Assembly (NCBI GenBank): GCA_932294295.1 | Contig: OW028576.1 | Location: forward strand, 49,997,699-50,061,698 | DNA length: 64,000 nucleotides | Direction: 5' to 3' | Origin: Alitta virens | Taxonomy: Eukaryota; Annelida; Polychaeta; Phyllodocida; Nereididae | In this document: piece after piece, positions 1 through 13,156 of the stretch | Position numbering within the stretch: the first letter of the stretch is position 1 | Layout: the number at the start of each line of letters is the position of its first letter | Notes under the pieces: generated by a model | The model's database searches: none | Seen by the model: the letters and a program-made list of their open reading frames with translations, nothing else | What the model was told of the DNA's origin: nothing | Position numbers and translations under genes: made by a program

Positions 1-360
1 CCCCTGGCATTTCCTGCAACATCTTGCACCGTTATTTTACATATGTTATGGAAATTAATGATAACATTATACTGGTATTTCTTGCAACATTTGAAATTTC
101 ATAAATAAACAATCAACGACAAACTATATCTGTAATCTGATAACAAAATCACCATGACTATTCAATTTTAACATATTTGCAAGAAAATGTATTTATTTTA
201 CAAAAAAAAAGGAGTCCAGAAATTCAATTATTTTGATTGGTTAGTCCCTGCAGCAGAAAAAATAGTTTCTAACTTTTGTGTATAATGCATATATTTGACA
301 TTTACTTGTCTTTTAGATCTTTGCTTCCCTTTTTTAGAATTATTCATTTAACATTGACTT
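1..360. other. AT-rich intergenic sequence, no gene seen
   Basis: No convincing coding or RNA feature. The DNA is AT-rich with short homopolymer runs. It lies 3' of the pseudo-exon at 361-463. Confidence 0.5.
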
Positions 361-463
361 AGAATGTATTTTTCTTCAGGTGATCTAATGCAGTCACAAA
401 CATCGCAGATATACTCAGCCTCTCAAAACCCTTCCTTAATATTATTCATTATTTTAACAATAG
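361..463 (-). pseudogene. Decayed partial copy of the cGLR gene's last exon
   Basis: This stretch aligns with the 3' end of the terminal exon at 4221-4325. It shares the stop-codon context (agaatgtatttt), the block caggtgatcta, and cagatatactcagcctct. It has scattered substitutions and a 2-base deletion (ctaatgcagtc against ctagtgcacagtc), which breaks the reading frame relative to the intact exon. Homology fades after about 463. I infer a remnant of a tandem or segmental duplicate of the ankyrin-cGLR gene, whose remaining exons would lie left of the window or are lost. It could also be the end of a divergent paralogue with a different frame. Confidence 0.7.
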
Positions 464-1135
464 AAATTCTAATAAATATAGAATACCATCTCAAAAAGCA
501 ATTTGTGTCCTTTAGATTGAAATGCCATATAATTACAATCTCCAAAATACAATTTGTGTCCTTTTGAATATTGATTGGCACTAATCACTCATAAAGTTCA
601 TTAGTCCAAATCCGGGATCTTTCAGTAGGTGACCTAAGTCTTATCAGGAGTATGACAATTCTAGACACGGTCGAAAGCCTAATCTGTCAATATTCTTGAG
701 TTTAAATCATAAAAGAGTATAGCACTCTAATGATATATTGTAATCAAGCTTTTGGAGAGATTTCTCAGCTTTTTTTTTGTCTGCGCTATTAATATTTTCA
801 GATTGTATCTAGTCTTTCCATTATAGGTCACTAGATTCTGATCATAGTAACGAACTATAAGACTAGAATAATTAAATTTCAAACACTTTAATGGCAATAC
901 AATTTGTATATATGAACACATTCAAATAATAAGTAAAATCACATACCCGAAATACATTTGGACAACATTCCTTGGTCATACACTTGTCATATAACCTGAC
1001 AATTCTATTTAGACTTTAATCTATCCCGATTTCTCTCTAATCCTATATTGCTCTCTTTCTCTCTTCTTCTCTCTCTCTAGGCCTCAACTCTTCCACTCTG
1101 AGAGCCCAGTTCCTTCCAACTGGCTGCTCTATGCT

Positions 1136-1141
<6 letters not shown>

Positions 1142-1203
<62 letters not shown>
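1142..1203. repeat. (CT)n microsatellite
   Basis: About 60 bases of uninterrupted ct dinucleotides inside a wider pyrimidine-rich tract (1031-1215). The Ser/Leu reading frame across it is only the repeat translated. Confidence 0.95.
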
Positions 1204-1206
<3 letters not shown>

Positions 1207-2035
1207 CTTCTAGGCCTCTACCCCAGTTTATATACCTACTACCTGTTCCCCCCCTCTTTACATTCTGTTCAGGCTGGCTGATGTATAAGTGCCTGCATCC
1301 TGCAGCAGCCTGCAGGTAAGGGGGTGTATAATCTTAGTTTTACCCCTCTGTGTATTACTGACCAAGGAATGTGTAGTTTAACTCTTTATATTAGGCAATA
1401 TTTCCACAGTATATCTGTCATGTAAATGTCATTCATATAGTGATACATTATCTATTAATTAAACATTATTTACCTATCTATTTATATTATTCAGAAGACA
1501 TACATCATTAATACAGTAAAACCCCTACAGTGGGCTAGCACAGATTCCATGTAAATAAATGTCACACATCACATTAATAATATATTTAATTAACATTTAT
1601 TAGTTAAACATTAATATCAATCACTACATGACCTCATAGGGGCCACCTACTGGACACAGCAAACAAAAAGCATATTAAAATGATTATTAATTCCACAGTT
1701 TGTTTACTAAATAACACATATTTATATAAACGGAATGAATTATCTAACATATTATTAGTGATAAATGAAATAAGCTATTCAACTACACATCTATTTACAT
1801 AATTAAGGTGCTTATAATGGTCTTATATATACGAGGTCAGAAGATGCTACTCCTGGCATCATACGACATGAAGAACTTTTCTTCAACTCGCACTGAATTC
1901 CAAAAACTTAATTGTTACTAAATTGTTACTAAATTGCAATTCAGTCTGCCACTAGTCTCAAGTGTGATTGTGGCACATACCCACAATTTCAAGGCTATTC
2001 CCGACCGGGAAACAGTATAGCAACGATTATCTCGG

Positions 2036-2147
2036 ATTTTCAGTAGGAGTGGGAACCCGGCAAACATGCGGGGGCTCGAACTTGCACCCTTGCAGTTTGC
2101 AGATGAGCACATTACCCAGTAGACCACAGCATGTTTCACTAGGTATT
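2036..2147 (-). repeat. tRNA-derived SINE head (fragment)
   Basis: On the minus strand there is an A-box-like stretch (tggtctactgggtaatgtg) followed about 25 bases later by a B-box-like aagttcgagccc, as in tRNA-derived SINEs. No cloverleaf with matched acceptor arms is evident, so it is unlikely to be a functional tRNA gene. Confidence 0.5.
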
Positions 2148-3394
2148 CAAAATAATGTCAATATAGAAAACAAAAGGTATGTTCTGTAAATAGACATTTT
2201 TCTTTAATAACTATCTTAAAATTATCAATCTTAATAACCAATTCATGTAGCAAAAATTAAAGTCTTATACGAATCAATAATAAAAAAATATTCAGTGTAT
2301 ATAAAAATAATCATCTGAACTATAATTATGATATAGTTAATTGTAATGAAAATATATGGAAAATCATGGCACAAAAAAAGCATAATCTGTATCAATGTCA
2401 TGCAATGTAATAACATATATATATTCTTTCATTGACAACGCAATATCAGGGTAGATACATGTGTCATAAAAAATAAAATAAAGTAAAGGAAGAGAAGAAA
2501 ATAATAATATATACATATAAAATAAAGAAAATATAATAAAATAAAGGCATGAAATTTTTCTAAAACGCTATAGTAAAAACATAAATAACTATATACAGCA
2601 CCAGGTAATGAACTAATAAATATATGTATCTTTGAGCACCTAGTACAATTAAGACAACTAGTAATACTGATATATAATGAGCACCTATTCTGAAGGGTTG
2701 AAACAAGATAACATACAATTCAGTCTACACATAAGTAAATACAATGAACAAGATATGTACAAAAGAAAAAAAGAAAAGAAAAATAATAATAAAACACACA
2801 CGCATTTATATACAAATGAAAATCCAAACACTTGGAAACAGCTTTTTCAATGTGCCACCAACCACTCTGATAGGTCCAAGAGGTAATGGACAATTTACCT
2901 GACTAGTCAATTCCTAGTACTATGATAATTGAGAACCTAATACTTATGTTTTACGATCCAATTTTATTGCAATTTTTAAGAATTTTCCAAGGGCACAGTT
3001 TAAGTTAGTATCTTTACTTGTTAATATTACATATATTCACAAAATATAGTATTTTAATTATAAGTATTTCAAAACTGCAGAGGCAGGTAGTATCTATGAT
3101 GAATTTACAGTATGCCTCCAAGATACATTCATGGATATCAAATTGTTTAAATGATACAGATTGAAACTGGTTCAACATTCATAAAACAGCCCCACGGAAG
3201 TCTTATATATATAAATGATATTTGAGACATATATACAAAAATTTTGTATTTTACATGTTGGACATCACAATTGTTAATAGCATGGTGGGGTATTACAAAA
3301 TAAATTATCCTGAATATCATGGCCATAAAATCAAAAAAGATGAACATTAAAGCATCATACTATACTGAACATCACATATGCTCAACATAACATC
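2148..3394. other. AT-rich sequence, no gene seen
   Basis: Very AT-rich, with short A-rich and TA-rich runs. No coding segment, RNA gene or structured repeat could be supported. Confidence 0.5.
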
Positions 3395-3487
3395 AGCCAA
3401 GCTCCCTTGAACAACTGGGTGCGGAGAAGTTTGAACACACAACCTGTGCATTAGCAGTGAAACACTTTAACCGCTAGACCATGGATT
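3395..3487 (-). repeat. tRNA-derived SINE head (fragment)
   Basis: The minus strand shows tggtctagcggttaaagtg (A-box-like) and gtgtgttcaaacttc (B-box-like) in tRNA-like spacing. Flanks are AT-rich and degenerate. It is a different head from the Gly-type SINE at 37 and 47 kb. Confidence 0.5.
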
Positions 3488-4220
3488 GCATACAGCACAG
3501 ACATTTGCATCAATACCACACTTAAATGTTATATGCCTTAGAAGTGTGATGATTAATAATTCCATGATTACTGTGAGCTTTAATCTCTAAATTTGTATTT
3601 TAATAGTTGTAGTAGTTAGCGGTAGTATCATTTCTTGTACAAAATATGAGATATATCCTCACTGTGGAGATCAGTCTCACATCATAAAACAACACGTTTC
3701 CATGCAACGGACACTAAGTGAATAATATTCTTCAAAGAAAATAAAAAATCTGTCTTAAAATGTGTGATTATAGTGCTGCCCTCTGTCTGACAATAGGTTA
3801 ATTGGAATCATTTATATTTGCAACATTGTCAAGAAAAGTTGTGATAAAAACCCAAAAAGTATTTTGTATTTATTTGATAATCATTTTAATCCTTTGATGA
3901 CAATGATAATTTTTATTATTTTAGCAATATTAGAGTTTCTTTATAACTCTACTAGACATAATATTTCAAAAAATTTGAAAAAATTGCCAAAAAATACCAA
4001 AAATCTTCTTTGCTGCTTCAGCTTGAATTTTATATTGAAATTTCATGAATTATAATTGTTAGTTTCCTTATTAACAATATTTTGCAATGAATTCTTATTG
4101 ACTTTTTAGCTAACAAATTTTCAACAAAATATATCAAAAATAAAAAATTCTTAAATATGTTTTAGTTGATAGGTTCCTGTATCTGAATAAATGCCTCAGT
4201 TTCTAACCCGTATATTTTGT

Positions 4221-4703
4221 CTAGAATGTATTTTGATTCAGGTGATCTAGTGCACAGTCACAAACATCCCAGATATACTCAGCCTCTCCAAACCCTGTTC
4301 TGTACTCATCCATTATTTCAACAACAGGCTCACTTCTGTCCCAGTAGTTTTTCAGTTTCCACCCTTGTCCTGCAAGATGTTTGATCATTGAGAAGATCTT
4401 GCAGGCCCAAACTCTGGCTTCCTCTCCATGTTGATGCACATCTTCATCAGTTGTCCATTTGGCCTGTGGAATGAATTTCAACTTGTTCCTTCTTTCTTCA
4501 ACCTGGCCTTCTGCATGATGCAATGCATTCCTCAATTCCTTTATGCTGGCCTCAGATAACTTCTTGGATTTATCATCATGGCCACCCACTCTCAGTTCAA
4601 GTTCACTTGCCTGGTTAACCAGTAAGTAGAATAGGGCAGTCTTTATGGTGTACGATGTGATGGGCATTTTGACATACCCCTTCCCCCTGCACATGTCATA
4701 GGC
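4221..4703 (-). CDS. Ankyrin-cGLR gene, last exon: C-terminal helical lobe of Mab-21/cGAS-like fold
   Basis: This exon encodes the last 160 residues of the predicted ankyrin-cGAS-like receptor and ends in TAG (4221-4223). It follows a good acceptor (ttttgtatttgcag) and enters in phase 0, matching the phase-0 donor at 15515. The segment ITSYTIKTALFYLL (from about residue 18) matches the motif following the nucleotidyltransferase core in Mab-21 proteins, where a Ser-Tyr-x-x-Lys-Thr helix packs against the catalytic lobe. The rest is helical and charged, typical of the family's variable C-terminus. A minus-strand AATAAA lies about 305 bases downstream (3912-3917) as a possible polyadenylation signal. 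The intron to the previous exon is 10.8 kb. Read alone it would not be recognisable; its identity rests on phase and on the preceding catalytic exon. Confidence 0.8.
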   Translation of the reverse strand, partial: AYDMCRGKGYVKMPITSYTIKTALFYLLVNQASELELRVGGHDDKSKKLSEASIKELRNALHHAEGQVEERRNKLKFIPQAKWTTDEDVHQHGEEARVWACKIFSMIKHLAGQGWKLKNYWDRSEPVVEIMDEYRTGFGEAEYIWDVCDCALDHLNQNTF

Positions 4704-5589
4704 CTGCAAATACAAAAATATACATGTATATATTATATAATACAGGATGACATGTCAGAAATACAGCTAATGCAAATATATCAAATATACCAAATACATT
4801 AAACAAAAATACAATAATATTTGCTGTACATGAGATTGTTATGGATTATTCAGTATTTTTAGTGTGTGATTCTAAAGACCTATTTGCTATTTAATAGTTG
4901 TTTATTTTCTAATGGTTAGAATAACATTCAATATTAAAACATTATTAGAACCTTAAGCTTTGACATTATTTGATATCATAATGGAATCTTATTATTTCAC
5001 CCATGTCCAATTATTTTTCCTCTTTGAGCATTCTTAATTCAGATTAAGATAATTCATTTGCAATTTAACAATGTTTAACATGAAAATGAACATTATAATA
5101 CCAACAATTTCACATGGCGGGAGGTGTCTTTAAAAGTGAGGTACCCCTTAAGTGAGGTTCTTTATATTGAAGTGGAATTATACATTATTTATTAACATTA
5201 TGGAATTATTCATGGTATGGCTTTAATAGCAAGGCTGTGGTTAGGGGAAGTTTCAATTCAATGACATTCTATACTCACACATAATGAGCTAAACTGTTAT
5301 AACATGGCTTTAATTAAAAAGGTAGATTATATTATCATATGTAAAATATCCTAGTCTTTAGCTCTACTGCATCATCATGTTCATTCAGTTTAAGAAAATC
5401 CTTGAATAGAATCACTAATACTCCATTAAAAATGTTGATTGAAACAATATAATATACCCTTTGTATTAATTTGCATCAAATATTAATAATGTCAGCAATA
5501 TGTCTGACGAATCATTTCACAGGCTCACTACCCTAAGTGCAAGACAACAAACTACAGCAAAACCAATGATACTTTTGCAAAATGGTCAC

Positions 5590-5960
5590 TGGTCAGCATC
5601 CTAGTATTATATTTGATCTATTTATGAATGTTATTGTCAATGTTATTAATTTAAGCGTAACCATGGCAACAAGGTCACTATGTACACAAATATCAGGACT
5701 GTCAATGTCAACAGCTTATCTAAAATTTAAAAAAAAGTAAAATAACCTGTTTGTAGTTGAGAGTTATTCAAATAGTTAATTTGTTTGTTTACCATGGTAA
5801 CGATTACAATGGCCAAAAATTTTAATAAAAGTTTCAAACAAAACAAAAAGAATTCAAATTGTAATTTCAGGTCAGATTACAATACATTCGACCAGTTCAA
5901 AATATATTGGCAGCCATCTAGGAATTTGGCAGCATTTTCCAAATTCAATTTGTAAAACCT
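5590..5960 (+). repeat. Diverged interspersed repeat, copy 1
   Basis: It shares ordered blocks with 12180-12600, including ggtcagcatc, gtaaccatggcaac, tgtttgtttaccatgg and tattggcag. The copies have many substitutions and indels, so they are old. No coding capacity or clear ends are visible. Confidence 0.6.
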
Positions 5961-6304
5961 GCCATTTTATAGAATGTAATGAAGTTAGTAAGACCCACAT
6001 TTTAACAAATTCTTTGGTTTGGTTTCCTTACACTACAGCAGTTGTGCACAACAATTTCAAGGCCTGTTACATCATGGATAGTGTCAAAAATAGTGACTGG
6101 CATCCATCTTGGATTTGGCAGCCAAAAATATAAGCATTTAGAAATGTTATACATTTGAACCCCTGTCAGTCCATTCCACAGAATGTAAACTTGACAATTA
6201 AAAACAATACATTGCTAATTGCACAACAACTCATGGGCGCTTGGGGGGGGGGGGGATGCTGCCGCCCCCTAGAAATGTTTATGCTTTTCATATTTTAATA
6301 TAAA

Positions 6305-6455
6305 GTTTTACACAATTTTATGTGCCAGAGGCAAACGTGATGATGAGATAAGGCTTGGAGGCCACACCATATTCCACGTTTATGCCATTGGTGGGGTCTT
6401 TCACTTGCCCCAGCATAGACACGACTTCAGAGGAGCTGGCAAATGGGGTCCTACA
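6305..6455 (-). repeat. SINE-like repeat fragment (family 2)
   Basis: It shares gccagaggcaaa, tgatgatga, aaggcttggag and cttgccccagcatagac with 51640-51830 and, more weakly, with 43365-43645. In those copies a tRNA-like head lies at the minus-strand 5' end. Confidence 0.45.
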
Positions 6456-7255
6456 GAAATTGTTTGGTAACTTAATGAACTAAAATCAATACTTTGAACC
6501 TTTACCATACAGCTGTGGATCTTGGAATTGCTTGATATTTATCCTGGTCTCTTACGCAGAACATAGTTTTCTCATATTATCCGCATATTATTTGTAGGGA
6601 TTGACATAATAATATAAGAAATAGACATCACTGTCACAACAGCAATTGCAGTTGTGTCTCTTGCCATATAGCAAATATCATAGATGAATATGCTTCTTGA
6701 AAAAGACTCAAAATATCACTTTTGAATGATTTTTTCTGAATTTTAAATTATCAAAACGTCAGAACTCTTATTAGTTACAGACTTTTCAAATTTTGCATAG
6801 ATTCATCTTATATGATGAGGTTTAAATATATAAAATACAGATAACATCTAAAATCTCAGAGGGTTATGCGGGGCACTTCCTGAAATTTGGTTGATCTGAC
6901 ATGGAGTGACCCTTGTCATTGTCAAAATACAAATTACACATTACAATGCATTGTGTCCAATATGAATACAAACATTTGCTGAGGGAATGCAGCATTTACA
7001 GCATATAATTATAAAAGCATTATAAATAATATTTTTTTAATTTTTGATCTGACAAAATTAATTTTTTCATTTAGTTATTTGTGTAACAGACTAATCTGCA
7101 GCGAACAGAAGAGGTTGCCTAGCAACCACAACCAGAACGAGACTGAAAGACTGGTTGCTAAGTGACGTCACCATTTCCCGCCAAAAATGTTTTTGTCAAG
7201 TTTAATCAGAACTCCCTCATTGCTTCAATATCTCTCTGTTACTTTGCAACTCTAA

Positions 7256-7740
7256 TTAAGTCAGGCTCACACTACGCGATTTTGTCAGGCGACACGGGGC
7301 TGGCGATCTTTGCACCGATCTGTCGCACAGTTGCTTGACCCTTTCACACTGCACGATTTTCCGCCGATTTTGCAACGTTGCGATAGATAGATAGGTAGAT
7401 AGATATCCATTCTATACACTGCCGCAAAATGTTTGCATATGCCTTCACTCCGAGTTTTTTTGTCATTGTGCCAGCGTAATAATACAGTTGGATCTCTAGC
7501 TTAAAGACCACACTACATCTAATAACACTGGTAAAAAAAAAAAGTTGTTGAGTGGAATATTATGTTCGTGATTGACATGTTTTGTAACACTATTTTATTT
7601 TAAATCTACATAGTAACAAAATTGAGTGTTACTGAGCAAAGTAGCAAAGAAATTATGGCCTAGACATAAACAATGTCTGGAAAGTTTTGCAGGCGTTTGC
7701 ATTTGACAGATCACATGCCATTCTCATATTTATTAATAAT
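7256..7740. repeat. Left inverted repeat of a possible 4.5-kb TIR element
   Basis: It starts aagtcaggctcacactacg with cgattttgtc just inside. The reverse complement of this terminus is seen at 11703-11737 (aaagccggcctcacacttt). About 400 bases inside, an inverted copy of cagacattgtttatgtct is present, matching 11262-11279 in the other arm. No transposase was found between the arms and no matching TSD, so it may be two separate MITEs facing each other. Confidence 0.4.
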
Positions 7741-8754
7741 AATCACACATTTACGGAAGGATATCAGTTCAGTCATATAGTGGATTTCATTTAGAAATGA
7801 TAGCAACCACAAAAAACGTTATACCAAAACAGCATGGACGATAATTACCTACAAAATAGACATGTTTTGATATTATAATATATTAGGCCTATGATCAGAA
7901 AATAAAGAAAAGGGAGTGACCATGTGCAGTGCAATATAGAAACAATAACTACAGGGGGGGGGGGGCAGCAATGTGTCTTTCAGCCAAGTACTATACACTT
8001 ATGTTAAGGGTGTTTGGAAGTTAATTGGGGAGGGGGGGGGGCATAAAGCTGTGCCCTTGTCACTACAGCCAGCTGATTGCATAGAAAGACTTTTGCAGAA
8101 ATGATCATATTTGATTGACAGGTGGGGGCGTGGCCGCCAGGTTCACCATTTCACATCATTGAAAATGAGTAATTAGGTTTTTATTAGCGATGATCAAGTC
8201 ATTCAGTAATAACATTAAAAATTTTAGAAATTATGATTTTGGAAGAATAGCAGCATGTCAAGGTTAGCAATAGTGTGCACACAGTGCCACACACATTATT
8301 TGTCCGTAAAAAAAAGTATATATTTTGGTAGGAAGGAAGGCTGTAAAACCGTGTGCACAAATAATCCCACGAAAAAATATAAAGACTGCTGCATGGCCCT
8401 CAATAGTCAGACAGTGTCAGACACAAAATCCTTTCATGTTTTATAATATTATTCACACTCAGGTTAATATACTTGACATCAAAAATCTGCTGTGGCAGGT
8501 AAAAAAAACCCCACCTATGGTGTGAATGTTTGGGAATACAAGTCATATCATTTCATCATTATGCCTGCCTCTGGCAGATGGTCATATAGGCCGAGTAAAC
8601 TTCAGGGTTTAGTGGAAAGATTAGAATAGTATGCAGGAAACATTTCAAAGGTTAAGCAGAAAACTTAAAATTATTTATAAATATACTGGATTTCAATTAG
8701 ACTATTTTCCCTGGTGAATACATAAGAAATGCAAACCTCACAATTAAGACCTTG

Positions 8755-8905
8755 GTTAGAATAGACATACTAATAGTGAGGTCTTAATAGTGTGGTTTTT
8801 AAGGCTAGGCCACTGAATAGCCTTTGAATACTGTGAATGAATATTTTGGCAGTGTATATGCCATAAATATTCATTCACAGTATAAAGGCTATTCATGTTT
8901 ATTAG
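8755..8905. repeat. Imperfect palindrome (hairpin-forming)
   Basis: The stems gaatagccttt and actgtgaatgaatatt (8815-8853) are complementary to aatattcattcacagt and aaaggctattc (8866-8895). Preceding sequence contains gaggtcttaatagtg, related to the 17-bp minisatellite word seen at 45 and 63 kb. Confidence 0.7.
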
Positions 8906-9404
8906 ACAACAATGACAGCTAAAGATAGGGAAATTGTAAATATAAAACCAATACAAATCAGGAATATGCTGTATTTCTATAATTAACACTATTTAACAAT
9001 AACTTAATGTCTTCCTTCTAGACACCTGGAATTCATCATTATTTTACTGTTTAGCAATAACATGACATTTAGTTCAGTGAGAAACACTTTTTGCCTTTGC
9101 CTAAATCTTTGGCCTTGGCCTATATTCAGAAACTGCTCACTTTTTGCCTTCAGTTGGCCTTCTCACCTGACTTTCTTTAACTAAAGACATTCATCTTTAA
9201 CTTCAACTGGCAATTACTTGGCTTCTATACATGATAGAACAATGCGGTTTTTTTTCTAAATAGTTCATTTGTATCTTATCATCCCTTTAAAGCAACACAA
9301 TGAAAAAAATACTAATACCTAATTTATTGAGAAAGAAATACGTTTACGACATCACTGAATCTACAAGTGATATTTAAGGTACAAGAATAAAAACACTGTA
9401 TGGC

Positions 9405-9650
9405 TGCCTAAATGACTGACTAGTTGTCAGCTGGCATGTTCTGTTGTGCTGACTGACTTGACTGAACTGACTGACTGAACGGATGAGCTCAACTGACAGA
9501 CAGACAGAATTGACTGAGTTCAACTGACTGATTTAACTGACTGAACTGAATGAATATAAGACTGAATTAACTTGACTGAACCTGACTTGGCTGTACTGAC
9601 TGATTTGGCTGAACTGACTGACTTTGCTGAACTGACAGACTACTGTAGAA
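9405..9650. repeat. Degenerate GACT-rich simple repeat
   Basis: Interspersed tgactgac, gaactgac and ttgactga words over about 245 bases. There is no long perfect array and no coding sequence. Confidence 0.8.
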
Positions 9651-10479
9651 GGGTTGAGCCACCGGTATACTTGTATTATTATGATTTTGATTTTTAAATA
9701 ATTTTATAACTTTATTATTGGAATTTCACTGGGGTTTTAAGGATGTGAATGGCCATGCAGGACCTTACGGTTTGGATGGACTTTTTTGTTGTTGCTTGCA
9801 TTATAGTAGGATTCAAAATAAATGTCAAACTGTATATTTTTTCCTTTTCCTTGATCATGATGGATCAGCACAAAATAGACAGAATCAAATATAATCAAAC
9901 CCCAACTTGCTAGGTGATGAAAATAGGCTATTATTATAATTTTAGTAAGTTGGATTGTTTGTATATTGGTATCCAAAGTACTAAATAATCTACAAATCAA
10001 CAACTGTCAAAAGTTCATTGAACCAAACAAAACTGCTTGGTAAACAATTACACTTGACTGGCTATTCAGTTAACAGTTGTTATAATTAGTTGGTGTTTTG
10101 ACTGTGTCCGGTCACATTGCGTCACATTGCGTAAACATTTCAATGTCGTTACGTCACTGTTGCCATGTCATGGGGCATGCCCAGACCAGTTTATTAGATA
10201 TTAGCTATATAAGATATAGACTTCTGACTCTTTTTCTTTTATCTGTCCATAAAAAATAAATAAATACCCAAGCCATGCTAGAGAAAGATCCATACATGAC
10301 AAACTTGCTCACTTACTGAATCATAATTATTTATTTTATAAGAACCATTTCCTTACTTCGTTGCTTACTTTTTTGCTTCCTTTACTTACATCTTTAACTT
10401 CTTTAACACTTTTACTTACTTACTTATTAAATGTAATTGCTGAATTACATAAGAGTACAAGTCCTTGCAGTGGTGTGGG

Positions 10480-10640
10480 TTGATACACGCCATTGTTAAA
10501 AATTGAAAATGACCTTTTTTTGCAGGAATTGCACTTGGCTTGACCTTTAACCTTGACTTCTTATAATTATTAATAATAATCAGAGAATTGCCTGAAATAC
10601 ATAAAAAAAGAAGTGGGTACACAACATAACATAAAAATTA
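10480..10640 (-). repeat. Interspersed repeat copy (family R1)
   Basis: Reverse complement of blocks at 11165-11260 and 25055-25110: tctctgattattattaa, then taagaa, then ggtcaag(t/c)caag. It faces the 11.2-kb copy across the minisatellite at 10666-10775. Confidence 0.55.
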
Positions 10641-10665
10641 TGACCCAGACATTGTGTGCACTGAT

Positions 10666-10775
10666 ATTTGAGGCCTATAACTTGCCTTTCTCATGGGCCT
10701 ATAACTTGCCTTTCTCATGGGCCTATAACTTGCCTTTCTCATGGGCCTATAACTTGCCTTTCTCATGGGCCTATA
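10666..10775 (+). repeat. 24-bp tandem repeat, about 4.5 copies
   Basis: The unit is gggcctataacttgcctttc plus tcat, repeated head to tail with almost no variation, so it expanded recently. Because 24 is a multiple of three it gives a spurious repeating ITCLSHGP peptide. Confidence 0.95.
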
Positions 10776-11079
10776 TTATCAGTGATTTGTAAAACTGGAA
10801 GATATCAGTTCAGTCAAAAAGTGAGAAATTGCAAAACACCACTTCTAGAAATGATAAAAATATGCAGTTTAAATTTCTGCTGAAAGCAAAATCAGATAGA
10901 TCTATGACGTATTTTCTGTGTGGACTTCAATCTGGTTGTACTAAAGTGAACATCAGAACATTAGAAGCATGATCTTACCGAATTGCCCCCCCCCCCCCTC
11001 CCCGCAATCAGATTTTTTCCCAGGCTACAATTGAGACATTAAAACAAAAAGTAAAGCTGTAATGAATGGGTAAAAGGAT

Positions 11080-11480
11080 TATATAATAATTATGCACAAA
11101 TCATCATTTCAAAGGGTTTGCAGAAAACTGTATATTTTTTATTATTGCTAGAAGTGGAGTTATGCTATTTCCACTTTTTCTCTGATTATTATTATAATAT
11201 TAATAAATATAAGAAATGCAGGTGAGAGGTCAAGTCAAGCGCAGTTCCTGCAAAATGTTCAGACATTGTTTATGTCTGGGTCATTATTTCTCGCTACATT
11301 GTGTATTGTTGCTACTTTTTGGTTATATGGTAATTAAACTATCACAAAAACAATTGTTACATAATCTGTATATTGCAACACTGACTGGGACCCATGATAG
11401 TGTGGTCTTTAAGGTAGAGATTCAACTGTATAAGAGATTCAACTGTATATGGATTAACACCAGTCAATTATACTACTTCT
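11080..11480 (+). repeat. Interspersed repeat copy (family R1)
   Basis: It contains gaagtggagt, ctctgattattatta, ggtcaagtcaag, agacattgtttatgtctggg and tgtgtattgtt, in the same order as 24985-25230. It is non-coding. Confidence 0.6.
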
Positions 11481-11579
11481 TTAGAATTGCACTTCACCTT
11501 AGCACAAAACAGTAAATAGTCAGTGGCAATTAAGTTGTCAACTAATTCCACTGCATAGATTGCAATTTATTAACAGGCC

Positions 11580-11737
11580 CCTGGATGGTAATTGTCGGCC
11601 GATTTTCTTTGACATGCCAGACTCCTTGCAACGCCGATTTTTCCGGGAAATCGCTTCGGCGGGTCCATGCACACTGGCGCCATTTCATCCGACACCGAAT
11701 CGGCCGACAAAATCGCAAAGTGTGAGGCCGGCTTTAG
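11580..11737. repeat. Right inverted repeat of a possible 4.5-kb TIR element
   Basis: The terminus reads gacaaaatcgcaaagtgtga then ggccggcttta, the reverse complement of the start at 7256. The GC content is higher than the flanks and the words ccgattttc and cgccgattttt recur in both arms. Confidence 0.4.
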
Positions 11738-12179
11738 GACATAAAAATTAATTGTAAACTTAGAAACTGATTATTTATCTCTTTTAATTGGTAAAGGCAT
11801 ATATAAATATGTATTTAATCATATAAATTAATGCTGGCAGCATACAGTATATGGCTAATAAACCTGAACTTGAACTAATGCAATCTTTGATTAAAACAAG
11901 TTATTGATGCGAATAAAAGTGTATAAAAGTTTATTTCAATCAACTTTAAATTTGGTATTTACCCCAATTAAAGAAATGCTAGGCAAAATCTTTCATTACA
12001 TCATGTGCATATTTAATAAAAATATTGAACCTAATTTCATGAGAACAATTGTTTCGGTTAAATTTAAAATAACTTCAATGTGTAGGCACCAGTAACCAAA
12101 TATTTTTGTGATTGGAATTATTAACATCATGTGGCTACATTTAATTCTATTGTACTAACATTTTACAAATAAACCAGTG

Positions 12180-12600
12180 CCCCAGGTCAGCATCTTAGTA
12201 ATGAAAATAATAATATTAAAATATAAAGTGGTAGAATACCTGCCCCAAAATTAATGTTATTCTATATGTCATTAATTAATGCATAACCATGGAATCTTCT
12301 TTATTAATGTGTAACCATGGCAACCGAGTACCTATCTACACAAACGTCATGCACTCTCAATGTCAACACAACACTGTCAACAGTCAACTTATTTTCGGTC
12401 TGGGGTTTTTTGCTTTTAATAAAATTTCAAATATTCTTTCAAACTGTTAATTGTTTGTTTACCATGGAAACAGTTGCTATGGACAAAAATCAACATTTGG
12501 AAAATTTATTTAAATATAAAAATTAAATATTAAAATTGTAATTTTTAGGCAGATTGTGTCAAAAATATTGGCAGAGGCCAGAGCTTAAAATTTTGCATCT
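12180..12600 (+). repeat. Diverged interspersed repeat, copy 2
   Basis: Partner of 5590-5960, sharing catcttagta, gtaaccatggcaac, tgtttgtttaccatgg, aaattgtaatttt and atattggcag. The left arm of the inverted repeat begins just after it at 12625. Confidence 0.6.
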
Positions 12601-13148
12601 TTTGAAAAAGTTCTTATATTTTTATAGGCCGCAGTAGCGGCCCCGTAGGGGCCGCCCGTAGGGCTTTTATGTTTAGAGATTGGCCAAAAACAAAATCTAC
12701 TGACGTACTATTCTCAAATGACCGGATCGGAACTATGTTGTCCTAATTAATCTGCGCGGTCATGATGCGCAAATATTTACAATGACCTACTTACACAAAA
12801 ATCGTTCTTAGCTTAAGATGATAAAGATCTACCCAACAAATTTGAAGCAACTCACGTTAGAACAATGTTAATCATCAGTTCTATGAGATTCAAGACTGGA
12901 CAAGCAGTAGAACTATGGTTTTGAATGTTCCATGGTTGTCATGTCCATTGCCGTGACTTTCCATGCAGCTAGCCAACTAAATGAACGTTCGACCAATCAG
13001 AGCAGAGCTTACTTAATTATTAGGCCATTTGCTAGGCAACGAGCTCTAACAAACCCTGTGATTGGCCGTGGCGCTTAGGTTTTTAGATCAATGCGCCGTC
13101 ATGATCCGCGCTGACAAAAAAACGCCAAAACGTCACAATTAATATTGA

Positions 13149-13156
13149 TGACGTCA
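13149..13156. promoter_or_regulatory. CRE palindrome in left arm
   Basis: Perfect TGACGTCA, mirrored at 20604-20611. Activity is unknown. Confidence 0.5.
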
